From JAWKNZ01 sp041391425 (GTDB taxonomy: Bacteria; Bdellovibrionota_B; Oligoflexia; Oligoflexales; JAWKNZ01), in NCBI GenBank assembly GCA_041391425.1, contig JAWKNZ010000003.1, forward strand, positions 62,001-126,000: a DNA stretch of 64,000 nucleotides, in the 5' to 3' direction. Below, one piece after another: positions 19,601-27,118 of the stretch. The position numbers were made by a program, and so were the translations under genes. The notes below the pieces were generated by a model. The model made no database searches and was not told the origin of the DNA. It saw only the letters and a program-made list of their open reading frames with translations. The first letter of the stretch is position 1. Each line of letters begins with the position of its first letter.

Positions 19601-19770
19601 AAAATATTTTGGTGAAAAATAAAAATCCTAGCCTTTATTATCGTAATGACTGGATTCGGAAGTCTGCATTTCAACTCGGAGGAAAAGATGCAGAGACTGA
19701 AGAAAATAAGTTTGGTGAGCAATTGTCACCTTCTATCTCATTTGAATTGCCAAATCAATGGAGCTTATAA
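16618..19770 (+). CDS. Very large exported TPR protein
   Basis: A 1050-aa protein starting at GTG 16618 (AAGGGG upstream), with an ATG two codons later. A signal peptide or anchor is present (WAVLILLSFYPFIESGIASEL). Most of the chain consists of TPR-like helical pairs, for example NKAEHSIYGVNALVFVGDYY, NEKALLRYKRALQLL, NLETAVSLYTELIEQY, GKYGDASKMWQRVLVSSP and FAGAASSYLLLASSFPKHSRA. It probably acts as a periplasmic or inner-face scaffold. It overlaps the upstream TPR gene and abuts the TPR lipoprotein gene, consistent with one operon and one complex. Confidence 0.85.
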   Translation: MEMAKLIQSVLMVYKKLYWAVLILLSFYPFIESGIASELNISDELSSIDSNHPDAINAFRSYWRSFDSFEDVTIREGEKRYKESLQHLNEIYEKEEKISIGKQLEFLRKSVQAYRKQLLNNKEANNRPYVLLNLSQVLSKIGFVEEKGKIGDLGVGKKNEALTVLSDLIGIYPDFKQIESAQYLQAVILSSLNQKQEALVVWQNLANKAEHSIYGVNALVFVGDYYFNSDENEKALLRYKRALQLLSKLDKAERIYETIRIQYRIAWAAYRSAKLEIAINTGIDMLQPGSMVKNNEKRKLIETDAVELIGDSLFDQNNFVEFTRIVKKPNLLNFSTKIGLRTLSRYINASIYSEAEKIGDFLVREFPLSKETPVIYTQLAMLYEKMSQPEKRVGILERLALLLPKQSLWRTRHKVDYDSILMMEKLAINAAKIAAIWHYEKGLATGNQKRFSISDSFYSILLDFDPSNAEAINWRLRRAHCYYFSDNLETAVSLYTELIEQYKVSKSTLQIASYQLVIAYEKLWRQKFAKAVENGIDLEKDKVTLALAHDLEQAAKSYSNKFPNEARSIDVLLIAANAFRDQGKYGDASKMWQRVLVSSPNESQRGLAIRGLIFASMKDGSTRDVIQVARKFLKLEDWNKLGRYLNNELKSVLSVAAIDEGKRLNQDGKLLEAGKLLVSLAQDFPSMPNQERIYRDGAYLLAISGQWNDAAEAARKFLATDKKTLRGDMIYLLGRANEYQIRFAGAASSYLLLASSFPKHSRAKPSLLRSEKLFLAEDNYTGAAKSAEMSGDLSQDRGERLAFYEHAIKHAIEGHDWDLAEKVVKKRFKVSNDASQRLKSRIYLARVLSEKGKDAEALKIYKDIALQSASKKGLMDLKTWTTLIGESNLSLAEEARDKFDDFDIWERSGPIDEKISYKAKYFAELSAYYQKCIELNDPIWSTQARYRLAEASDKFAEDIAGLMQKNAKLVTIKSQQRYMNQVKRLREIARRQHSQNILVKNKNPSLYYRNDWIRKSAFQLGGKDAETEENKFGEQLSPSISFELPNQWSL

Positions 19771-19793
19771 TGTGTGGAACTTTGAGCAACGGA

Positions 19794-20954
19794 ATGTATA
19801 AATCGCTTATTTTCGCATTGCTTGTTTTTTCTTGTTCGCACGGCGAAAATACGAGAAACGAAGATTTAGATATTGCATTGCAGTCAACTAATGGTGCTGA
19901 AGCAATGAAAAAAAATGAGGATTCTCCTTCCGTTATTTCTCCATCCTCAGTGATACGTTGGCAGAATTTTTTTAAGGCTTCACCCTCGATTGAACAACGT
20001 AAATTGATTGAAAAGAAGCTTATAAATGACGAAAAAAAAGATTCTATTGATATTTTGTTGAAGAAAGCTCGTAACGAAATGGCAATTGGACGATATTCAC
20101 AAGCCGAAGCTAGTTACCGAGAGATTTTGCATAAGAATAGCGAGAATTTGGAAAGTATTTTAGAATTGGCCTCTTTGTATTTGAGGAAGAAGAATTTAGA
20201 TAGGGTATTTGAATTTTTGTCGCAATTAAAAGAATCATTGGTAGTTATGGAACAGCCAGATTCGGCATTTGTTTTTCGTTTTCGTTATACACTAGCACTT
20301 GCTTATATAGCTAGAGGAGATAGAGCCAAAGGTCATAAAATACTTAGTGATTTGATAGCCTTAGATAAATCATTTACTCCTGGTTACGCTGCGTTGGCTT
20401 CTTCCTACGCAAATGAAGGAAAATATAATATGGCAAGATTTATTGCTATGAGAGGCCTTGATCGTGGTAACGAGCATCCAGCTTTATACAATATCTTAGG
20501 TGTTGTTTCTGAATATTTGGATACACTTGAAAGTGCGGAAAAATGGTATAATAAGGCACATGATCTTTCACCTACTTTTGCTCCTGTGCTTGTTAATCGT
20601 GCCAATCTTAATATAAAGAGATTTGATTATAAAGCTGCGGAAGAAGATCTAATTAAGGCATTGCGTTATGATGAAATAAATTTAGATGGTTTGATATCTC
20701 TTGCCATTATTAAGAAGAAAGATGGGCAATATGATGCAAGTAGATCTCTTTTAAATAAAGCTATAGAATTCGAACCAGAAAATGCTAAGGCTCGGTTTAA
20801 TTTAGCAGTATTAATGGCTGATTCTCTTAATAATGAAAGTGAAGCTGTTAGGCTCTTTCAAGAGGTTGTACAGATTGAAAATTCTAGCGGAAACCTAAGT
20901 GATATTGCAGCGCAATATTTAGATGATATTAAAGGCAGTAGGGAAGCTTACTGA
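19794..20954 (+). CDS. TPR lipoprotein
   Basis: From ATG 19794 the product begins MYKSLIFALLVFSCSHG, a short lipoprotein signal with lipobox VFSC; an upstream in-frame ATG (19758) adds 12 residues and would overlap the preceding gene. Residues about 90-370 are consecutive tetratricopeptide repeats: AIGRYSQAEASYREILHKNSEN, GRAxxGHKILSDLIALDKSFTPGYAALASSYANEGKY, YNILGVVSEYLDTLESAEKWYNKAHDLSP, FDYKAAEEDLIKALRYD, GQYDASRSLLNKAIEFEPENAKARFNLAVL. This is a classic TPR lipoprotein of the outer-membrane adaptor type (PilF/AglT-like in general build). It is the last structural gene of the cluster. Confidence 0.85.
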   Translation: MYKSLIFALLVFSCSHGENTRNEDLDIALQSTNGAEAMKKNEDSPSVISPSSVIRWQNFFKASPSIEQRKLIEKKLINDEKKDSIDILLKKARNEMAIGRYSQAEASYREILHKNSENLESILELASLYLRKKNLDRVFEFLSQLKESLVVMEQPDSAFVFRFRYTLALAYIARGDRAKGHKILSDLIALDKSFTPGYAALASSYANEGKYNMARFIAMRGLDRGNEHPALYNILGVVSEYLDTLESAEKWYNKAHDLSPTFAPVLVNRANLNIKRFDYKAAEEDLIKALRYDEINLDGLISLAIIKKKDGQYDASRSLLNKAIEFEPENAKARFNLAVLMADSLNNESEAVRLFQEVVQIENSSGNLSDIAAQYLDDIKGSREAY

Positions 20955-21065
20955 TGGTATTTTGTTATAATTTTGAAAAAATAGTTTTAATTCTAATGCA
21001 GCTATAGAAAGCTCCGATATAAGTGCCGAATGCTTTAATGATTTATATGTTATTAGGGGTCCACA

Positions 21066-21623
21066 ATGACTGAAGAACAGAAGACGAGCGAAAGTGGTAA
21101 AAGAGCATATGATCGCACTAGTTATATTTTGGTTGTTGATGATGATAATACGCTGTTGAAATTTTTCAAAATTCATCTCAATAAATTTTTCTCTAAAGTT
21201 ATTGTAGTTAAAAACGCTAAGGAAGCGGTTGATACACTGAAAGAAAAAGAGATTGATATGGTTATTACCGATATCAGAATGCCTCGTATGGATGGATTGC
21301 AATTAATGAAAAGGGTTCGCAAACATGATCCTTCTATTCCTATTTTATTAATAAGCGGAGCATTATTGACAGCAGATCAGGAAGAGGAAAAGGAAGATGC
21401 GGATGGGTTTCTGCGTAAACCTTTTGCGGTCGATGATTTGCATAATTTTTTAGATAAGGGTATGCAAAGACGTGAGCAATTGAAAAAACTTCACGAACTT
21501 ATTCCAGATAAAAAGATTTTCAGGGATTTGATGAGAGGGAAAACTAAAATTGAAAAAGTAGCTCCATCAGAAGGCCGTGATGAGGCGATTAGTATTTTTG
21601 ATGGCTTGCAAAAAGTCAGTTAG
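21066..21623 (+). CDS. Stand-alone response regulator receiver protein
   Basis: A 185-aa CheY-like receiver with no DNA-binding domain. The acidic pocket is VVDDD (Asp25-27), the phospho-acceptor is Asp69 (VITDIRMPRMDG), followed by Ser97 (LLISGA) and Lys118 (LRKPF). A helical tail of about 55 residues follows and contains no recognised output domain. SD AGGGG precedes the ATG. It lies about 110 bp after the TPR lipoprotein gene on the same strand, so it could regulate that envelope cluster, but it may be an independent unit. Confidence 0.9.
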   Translation: MTEEQKTSESGKRAYDRTSYILVVDDDNTLLKFFKIHLNKFFSKVIVVKNAKEAVDTLKEKEIDMVITDIRMPRMDGLQLMKRVRKHDPSIPILLISGALLTADQEEEKEDADGFLRKPFAVDDLHNFLDKGMQRREQLKKLHELIPDKKIFRDLMRGKTKIEKVAPSEGRDEAISIFDGLQKVS

Positions 21624-21753
21624 GCATTGATAGCGATTTTTTAAGGTGTTTTCTTGGGCGTATATATGCAACGGATGATGAAGAAGCGTTTTTAGTTTTA
21701 CTTTATCATAATTGAAATTCTATATGCGTTTAATCTTCTGATGACTATTAAAG

Positions 21754-22179
21754 TTATCTCCTTAATCTTACGTATAAACCATAGCATTGTAGTGCAATTG
21801 AAACTAAGGCGGCTGAGAGGAAAAGTCCAAGAGTGATTTTTAATAAAGTTAGGTCTTCTGATGGTCCTAGGAAAGCTTGAATACTCAATAACACACTCAT
21901 TGCGACTGTTCCCATTGATAATCCTATAGTTTGAAGCTTTTTTATTTTCTGGTTGAGTTTTGACCATGGCATTGTTAACCCAAGAGCGATATGGCACAAT
22001 CCAAATAAGTTTGTATGCCCATGGGCACTCTTTAGATTGATCATTTGCCAAGAGCTTAAGATGTCTTTGTTTTTAATAAATCCTTCAGTAATATCAAGTG
22101 CTAAAAAAGACCCTGCGCAAGCTGCTAAAAAGATAGCACAGAACCCGATGAATAGATTTGTTAAAGCGACTCTTTCCAC
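21754..22179 (-). CDS. Small four-helix membrane protein
   Basis: A 141-aa polytopic membrane protein with four hydrophobic segments (about 8-28, 56-72, 84-102, 110-132). The second segment carries the polar string KSAHGHTNLFGLCHIALG, with three His that could bind heme or metal, reminiscent of small heme-binding membrane proteins. I cannot name the family. It lies downstream of rppH on the same strand, separated by a short gap, so it is probably co-transcribed. Confidence 0.6.
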   Translation of the reverse strand: MERVALTNLFIGFCAIFLAACAGSFLALDITEGFIKNKDILSSWQMINLKSAHGHTNLFGLCHIALGLTMPWSKLNQKIKKLQTIGLSMGTVAMSVLLSIQAFLGPSEDLTLLKITLGLFLSAALVSIALQCYGLYVRLRR

Positions 22180-22203
22180 GTTTGTTTCCTTTTTTAAAGG
22201 GTA

Positions 22204-22653
22204 TTATTTTAAGTGTAAACTTAGTTGCATAAATGCTTCTGTATATGCTTCTTTTTTCCAATAAATAATTTCATCGAGAATCTGTTTAGGTGTTTTCCAT
22301 TGTAAATTAATGAATTCTTGATCTGTCGCTTTTGAAAGATCTGGTGGAAAGCCCTCTTTTAACCTTAGGTGATACCAAATTTGTTTTTGTCCTCGATATT
22401 TTTTGCTAATATCTTTTGAAAGCTGGCTTGGGAAATCGTAATGAATAAAATCTAGAGTTCTTCTGATTATTTCAAATTTTTCAATACCCAGCTCTTCTCT
22501 GATTTCTCGCTTTATAGCATCTTCAGGTGATTCGCCTTGATCAACTCCTCCCTGAGGAAATTGCCATTGATTAGCAAGGTCAGATCTTTCACCTACTAAT
22601 AAAAGGCCTTGAGGATTGGAAAAGACACCTACTACACATTTTCTGTAATCCAT
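22204..22653 (-). CDS. rppH: RNA pyrophosphohydrolase (Nudix)
   Basis: RppH removes pyrophosphate from the 5' end of mRNA and so triggers RNase E decay. The sequence follows the family from the start: MDYRKCVVGVFSNPQGLLLVGERSD, WQFPQGGVDQGESPEDAIKREIREELGIEKFE (complete Nudix box GX5EX7REUXEEXGU), then YRGQKQIWYHLRL and FINLQWKTP. The 149-aa length is within the normal range. The frame is open three codons upstream (22662), but MDYR is the conserved start. Confidence 0.93.
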   Translation of the reverse strand: MDYRKCVVGVFSNPQGLLLVGERSDLANQWQFPQGGVDQGESPEDAIKREIREELGIEKFEIIRRTLDFIHYDFPSQLSKDISKKYRGQKQIWYHLRLKEGFPPDLSKATDQEFINLQWKTPKQILDEIIYWKKEAYTEAFMQLSLHLK

Positions 22654-22948
22654 TGCCTGCAAGTTTATATCCCTTTATGTTTTATGCTTAACTCTGCCAA
22701 TTTTTTTTGGAATTTCTACTTTGTTGATATTATGTTATCTGAAAGGCAGTTGTAAATAAATGATAAAATTTGTTACTTTCGTGTTTACTTATAGTAAGAA
22801 TGATCTTAAATTTTTCATGGATTAATTTATTTAGCTTTCAGGCAGCATTTTCCTATTATCTTGGAATCCATTTCTATTTGTTGTGTTAAACTTGAAGGGT
22901 AGTAGGTGTCAAGAAGCTTCCGCTATGAAGGGCTTACTTATGGTTTTC

Positions 22949-23548
22949 ATGAAACAGAATATTTTTAAAATTTTAATTACAGTTTTTTTTGTCATTTCTC
23001 CTCTAGAAGTGGTCTTAGGAGCTGTTCATTTTACCCTTAAGGGCTCGGCATCTGACTCTAATTTTTTTCTTCAGACGCAATCTATGAGCTCGTTGAGTGG
23101 TTCGGTTTCGATGGATTTAGGTTCCTATTTTCAGTTGGGGTTGACCTATCGTCAAGATGTATCATCGCAAAAAGGCTATTCGCAAGTTGAAGGAGAGGAA
23201 GATAAATATTATTATTCGAATAATACGACTTTATTGAAAGCATATTCTGCAGATTTTATTTTAATTTTGTATTATGGTGAGGTGTTTGTTCCATATTTGA
23301 TAACTGGTATAATTGCGAAAGAGTACTACCTCGAGTCTGTGGGCCCAGATGGAGAAAGTGTTGTGACTAAGACTCCTACTATGCCATCATGGAATGCTGG
23401 AATTGGTGTTAGCCTTCCAATAAATAGGACCTTCTCACTTAAATTATCCTGGACAGTTTCACCTGGGTATAAGCAAAAGTCTCCAAACGCAGAGCTTACT
23501 AAAACTATAGATCATTTTAGGTCTGTTGGTATTTCTTATAAGCTATAG
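22949..23548 (+). CDS. Predicted outer-membrane beta-barrel protein
   Basis: From ATG 22949 the product is about 199 aa. It has a signal peptide (MKQNIFKILITVFFVISPLEVVLGA) and then alternating amphipathic strands: SLSGSVSMDLGSYFQLGLTYRQDV, AYSADFILILYYGEVFVPYLITGIIAKEYY, WNAGIGVSLPINRTFSLKLSWTVSPGY. It ends with FRSVGISYKL, an outer-membrane barrel type C-terminus. It resembles small 8-strand barrels (OmpW/OmpA type) in build only. It is monocistronic, and an IS-derived element B lies 228 bp downstream. Confidence 0.65.
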   Translation: MKQNIFKILITVFFVISPLEVVLGAVHFTLKGSASDSNFFLQTQSMSSLSGSVSMDLGSYFQLGLTYRQDVSSQKGYSQVEGEEDKYYYSNNTTLLKAYSADFILILYYGEVFVPYLITGIIAKEYYLESVGPDGESVVTKTPTMPSWNAGIGVSLPINRTFSLKLSWTVSPGYKQKSPNAELTKTIDHFRSVGISYKL

Positions 23549-23775
23549 CAATTTATGTGAAATTTGTTAGATTTTCAAAATGTCTTTATTTTTTAATCCT
23601 GATTAAGCATGTTTTTATTACTTTATTGGGAGTACCTATTCAACTGAATGTCATGCCTCAGATAAGTCATGTTTATCTAAATTAAGATACCTCTCTATCT
23701 AATGCGTTCCTTGACAAAATGAAAAAAATTGTTAAAAAATCTTCATTATTTCCGCGGTTTTTGTTTGTTCTGTTT

Positions 23776-23940
23776 GTAACTATTCAGCGTATTTTTTATC
23801 TGATCGATTCAAAGCCTTGACTGCCCGTCATCCTGAGTGAAGCGAAGGATCTCAAAATTGCGAAATAGATCCTTCGCTTCACTCAGGATGACGATGTATC
23901 AAGCGACATATTGAAGGGAAAAAATACGCTGAATAGTTAC
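23776..23940. mobile_element. Element B: MITE with perfect ends and 8-bp target duplication
   Basis: A 165-bp non-coding element. The outer inverted repeats are 22 bp perfect, beginning gtaactattcagcg. Inner arms (cgtcatcctgagtgaagc..., 27 bp perfect) form a hairpin around a 17-nt loop. It is flanked on both sides by ttctgttt (23768-23775 and 23941-23948), an 8-bp target duplication. GTAA ends plus an 8-bp duplication recall IS66-family ends. There is no transposase in it. Confidence 0.85.
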
Positions 23941-24079
23941 TTCTGTTTATTTCGGATCAAAATTAGAACCGTTTAGTTTATATAAATTTGAATTATTTGG
24001 ATGTAGTTTAAGTAGTTTTGATTATATGCCGATAGGCGGTCAGAATACTATGCTTAGCTGTTTGTGAGTTGGGGGCTTT

Positions 24080-26326
24080 GTGTCGATCCAAGTCTTGGTC
24101 GTTATATTAATCTTTCTTGCCATCGTATCCTTTTTTGGATTTGTTTGGCAGGTGTATTCTCTTAGAGGTATTAAAGCAAGGGAAAAAAGTAAGCTTAAAC
24201 AAAGTGGATCAGATTATAATAAGAGAAAAAGTGATCAGAGAAAACTTACGAAGGTCGATCAAAGGATATTTAATCAAGCGCAGGATTATTTAAAGCGAGG
24301 CCGTCCCGGTCAGGCTGCACAATTACTCGAATCTATTCATATGCAGCGGGAAGCTATAAGCATTTTGGAAAATGCCGGTATGATTCATGAGGCTGCCAAA
24401 ATATTAATGCGTATGGGTAAGCATAATCGTGCTGGTGTGATTTATGCGAGGCATGCTTATTGGGATAGAGCTGCTGAGTGTTATAAGATGGCTGAGATGC
24501 CATTAGAGGTAGGAAAGTGTGCTAAAGAAGCAGGTAATTTGCCGATGGCGGCAAAGTATTTGGCAATGGCAGAAAGGTTTGGCGATGCTGCTAGAGTATT
24601 TGCTGAAATGGGTGAAGATAGAGAAGCGGCGAAGTATTTTCTGGAAGCTTTAGAATATGATATGGCAGTAGAAAAGTATAAGGCTTTGTTGGCAAAAGAT
24701 AGTCTTGATGCACTTTCGGTTACTCAGAAAGAAGTTAAGATTATGAGTGACTGGATTAAAAATGGTTCATTTGATAAAGATATCGCTCGTATTGTTGTTA
24801 AATATACCGAGGTAGTCAAACTTATTTTGGCCATTGCTGAACAAGGCCGTACCGAACATGGTGCAGAGTTGGTTAAGATTTCTGGTGAAGTGGTGTGTGC
24901 TAAATTGCTCAATGAAGTAAATTATGAAGACTCTCAAATGTGGGAGGGGCTTGCCAAGATTTTTATTTTAGGTGGATATTTTTCAAGTGCGGGGATTATT
25001 TTTGAGAACAAGAGTTTATTTGAACGGGCTGCTGTGGCTTTTGAAAAGGCGGGAAACTCGGAACGTTCTATTTATTGTTACAAGAGAGCTGGGGTGAATC
25101 CCCCTGAAAATGTTTTCCAATCAACAAAGAGGAAATCTGATAATCGTATTTCAATTGAAAGTAATAGCCAAGAAGATGCAAATATGTTCTCATTGCATTC
25201 CTTGACCAATTTTAAAGGAGATGATGATAGTGGAAGGCATTTTATAACTTCTCGTGAACCGTCATCTCATAATACTCCAGTTGTTGAAGGTTCTACAGAG
25301 TTGTTAGAGGCTTCATTACCACCTCTACCTATGGATGCGGCTGCTGAAACTTCTTCTGAAGGTAGTGAAAGTGATTACCAACCGATTTCGAGCATATCGT
25401 CTAATTTGGAAGAATTACCGGAAGCTACGAACCTTAATCTTAGCGGTGAACCTTCTTTGGGCTTTACGGATTATAATGATAGTAGTGAAGCAGATTACGA
25501 AATTGACAAATTATCGCCACCAGAAGTTCCAGAAAGCTCTACAGGCTTGTCTATCGTTTCTGACCTGCCTTCTGATCATGAAGTTCCTCTGTTTGATAAG
25601 GATTCTAATGATTTTGGAGAAGGCATGGCTGCCTCAGAGCACTCTTCTTTACTTGGCCCTTTAGATTTCGAGTCGCCCGAAGTTAATAAGGTTGGACAGT
25701 CAGCCTATAAGGTTGAAGTTAGCGATGTAGATACAGAAGATAATGAAAGTATTTTGGACAGAGTAGTACCCGAAGAATCTGAAAGGCAAGAAGATCGTGA
25801 ATATTTACAGGAGAAAGAACGTGTTGTTGTTTTAGAAAATCCTGGTGAATTAGTTGAAGATGTTGATGACAAAGCTATTATGGTTCCTGGAGCTTTTGAT
25901 GAGGCTACGTTTTTAGGAGATTTATCTGCGCGGCAGAGATATAAGCTGTGGTCTGTCGGTTTTACAAAATTTTTTCCAGCAGAAGAAGCTATTCTGGGTT
26001 ATAACGATGAGCCACTTGGTATATATGTAATTTTATCTGGGGCTGTTCAGTGTTTTAAGGTTATAAATGGAGTTGAACAATCTCTTGATATTATGTACGC
26101 AGGGGAAACGTTTGGCGAATTATGGCTTTTATCAGGGCATCCTACGGCTGTGCGTTTTGTCGCAGAAACGGATTCTGAAATACGAGTTATTGCTAGGGAG
26201 CAATTTAATGAACTTTTGGATCGTGACGGGGCAATCGCGAGAAAGGTTTATAAACGTTTTACGGTGAGGTTGCTCAACCGTCTTTTAAATCCTCAGAGTT
26301 CTAGCTCTAGCAAGCAAGCTAGTTAG
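24080..26326 (+). CDS. Membrane-anchored TPR protein with C-terminal cyclic nucleotide-binding domain
   Basis: A 748-aa protein starting at GTG 24080 (GGGGG upstream). A single N-terminal membrane segment (VLVVILIFLAIVSFFGFVW, residues 5-24) precedes helical repeats of the short TPR/HEAT type, about 60-330 (HEAAKILMRMGKHNRAGVIYARHAYWDRAAECYKMAEMP, and others). An acidic, Ser-rich linker runs about 350-600. A cNMP-binding fold is at about 615-735: FPAEEAILGYNDEPLGIYVILSGAVQCFK, MYAGETFGELWLLSGHPTAVRFVAETDSEIRVI. The FGELxLLxxxxxxAxxxA pattern fits the phosphate-binding cassette, although the Arg is replaced. A signalling or scaffold role is inferred. Confidence 0.8.
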   Translation: MSIQVLVVILIFLAIVSFFGFVWQVYSLRGIKAREKSKLKQSGSDYNKRKSDQRKLTKVDQRIFNQAQDYLKRGRPGQAAQLLESIHMQREAISILENAGMIHEAAKILMRMGKHNRAGVIYARHAYWDRAAECYKMAEMPLEVGKCAKEAGNLPMAAKYLAMAERFGDAARVFAEMGEDREAAKYFLEALEYDMAVEKYKALLAKDSLDALSVTQKEVKIMSDWIKNGSFDKDIARIVVKYTEVVKLILAIAEQGRTEHGAELVKISGEVVCAKLLNEVNYEDSQMWEGLAKIFILGGYFSSAGIIFENKSLFERAAVAFEKAGNSERSIYCYKRAGVNPPENVFQSTKRKSDNRISIESNSQEDANMFSLHSLTNFKGDDDSGRHFITSREPSSHNTPVVEGSTELLEASLPPLPMDAAAETSSEGSESDYQPISSISSNLEELPEATNLNLSGEPSLGFTDYNDSSEADYEIDKLSPPEVPESSTGLSIVSDLPSDHEVPLFDKDSNDFGEGMAASEHSSLLGPLDFESPEVNKVGQSAYKVEVSDVDTEDNESILDRVVPEESERQEDREYLQEKERVVVLENPGELVEDVDDKAIMVPGAFDEATFLGDLSARQRYKLWSVGFTKFFPAEEAILGYNDEPLGIYVILSGAVQCFKVINGVEQSLDIMYAGETFGELWLLSGHPTAVRFVAETDSEIRVIAREQFNELLDRDGAIARKVYKRFTVRLLNRLLNPQSSSSSKQAS

Positions 26327-26647
26327 TTTTGCGTCTTGTCAGTCAGTATGCTCTTTTCCAAAGAAATATCCTTATTCATAGATACATTAGGCCTTAATAA
26401 ATAAGGTTCTTCATAGCGTATTATTCAAAATAATCCCGCTCTTATAGTAGCAAATATAACTTTTAGGCAACATCGGCTTGATATGCCACTGTTTTCTCTA
26501 ATTACTTATACTTTAAGAGAGTTTTTGGCTTGATCCATATTGGGATGTCATTTTCCTAACTTGGTATAGCTTATGCATAATTAAGTGTATTACCAGGACA
26601 TTACTGGTAGGTGAATTGTTTCTAGATATTTTATGAGGGAGGAAATT

Positions 26648-26749
26648 GTGAATACAAAGCTGGTCTGTATAGCACATCGATCTTATGATGGATCACAACC
26701 CCCTGAAATATCGTGCAAAACGTGTTGCAGTATTTTTTGGCAAAGGTAG
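26648..26749 (+). CDS. Possible 33-aa zinc-ribbon-like small protein
   Basis: A short ORF starting at GTG 26648, with a near-perfect Shine-Dalgarno (gagggagg) 5 nt upstream, inside a 730-bp gap. The product has Cys7, His10, Cys23, Cys26 and Cys27 (ISCKTCCSIFW), compatible with a small metal knuckle. A frameshift into the overlapping ORF at 26713-26898 would give a longer protein of about 80 aa. The strong SD is the main support. Confidence 0.4.
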   Translation: MNTKLVCIAHRSYDGSQPPEISCKTCCSIFWQR

Positions 26750-26898
26750 TGACGCGGCGTGATCAAGGTATTTATTTTGATTATAAAAATTGGAGATCTG
26801 ATCGCCGAACTAAAGGTAATGGTATAAACTTACAAGGTAATTTTACAATTGATACCCAGCTAAGGGGCGAAGATAGACGAAAGAGACAGATTTACTAA
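26713..26898 (+). CDS. Possible small Arg-rich ORF (61 aa) overlapping the preceding one
   Basis: In the +2 frame relative to the 26648 ORF. The product contains WRSDRRTKGNG and RGEDRRKRQ, an Arg/Asp-rich composition seen in RNA- or PilZ-like linkers. It could be the continuation of the 26648 ORF after a frameshift, or a chance ORF. No separate SD was seen. Confidence 0.25.
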   Translation: MQNVLQYFLAKVVTRRDQGIYFDYKNWRSDRRTKGNGINLQGNFTIDTQLRGEDRRKRQIY

Positions 26899-27118
26899 TC
26901 ATAGTGTTCATTCTTTAATTTTATTTGCATACACTTGTTTAACAATTTAACAATTGGTTACGGTGAATTGATTAAATTCCGAACTTTTTGGTTACCAATA
27001 GACTATGACTTGCAAAAATATTTAAGACTTATAAAAAAGTAATAGTATTCTCCCCCATTTGCTACTAAGTTTCTTCGACGGGTCTATTGCAAATATAGAG
27101 GTTAGAGAAAGTAGTCTT

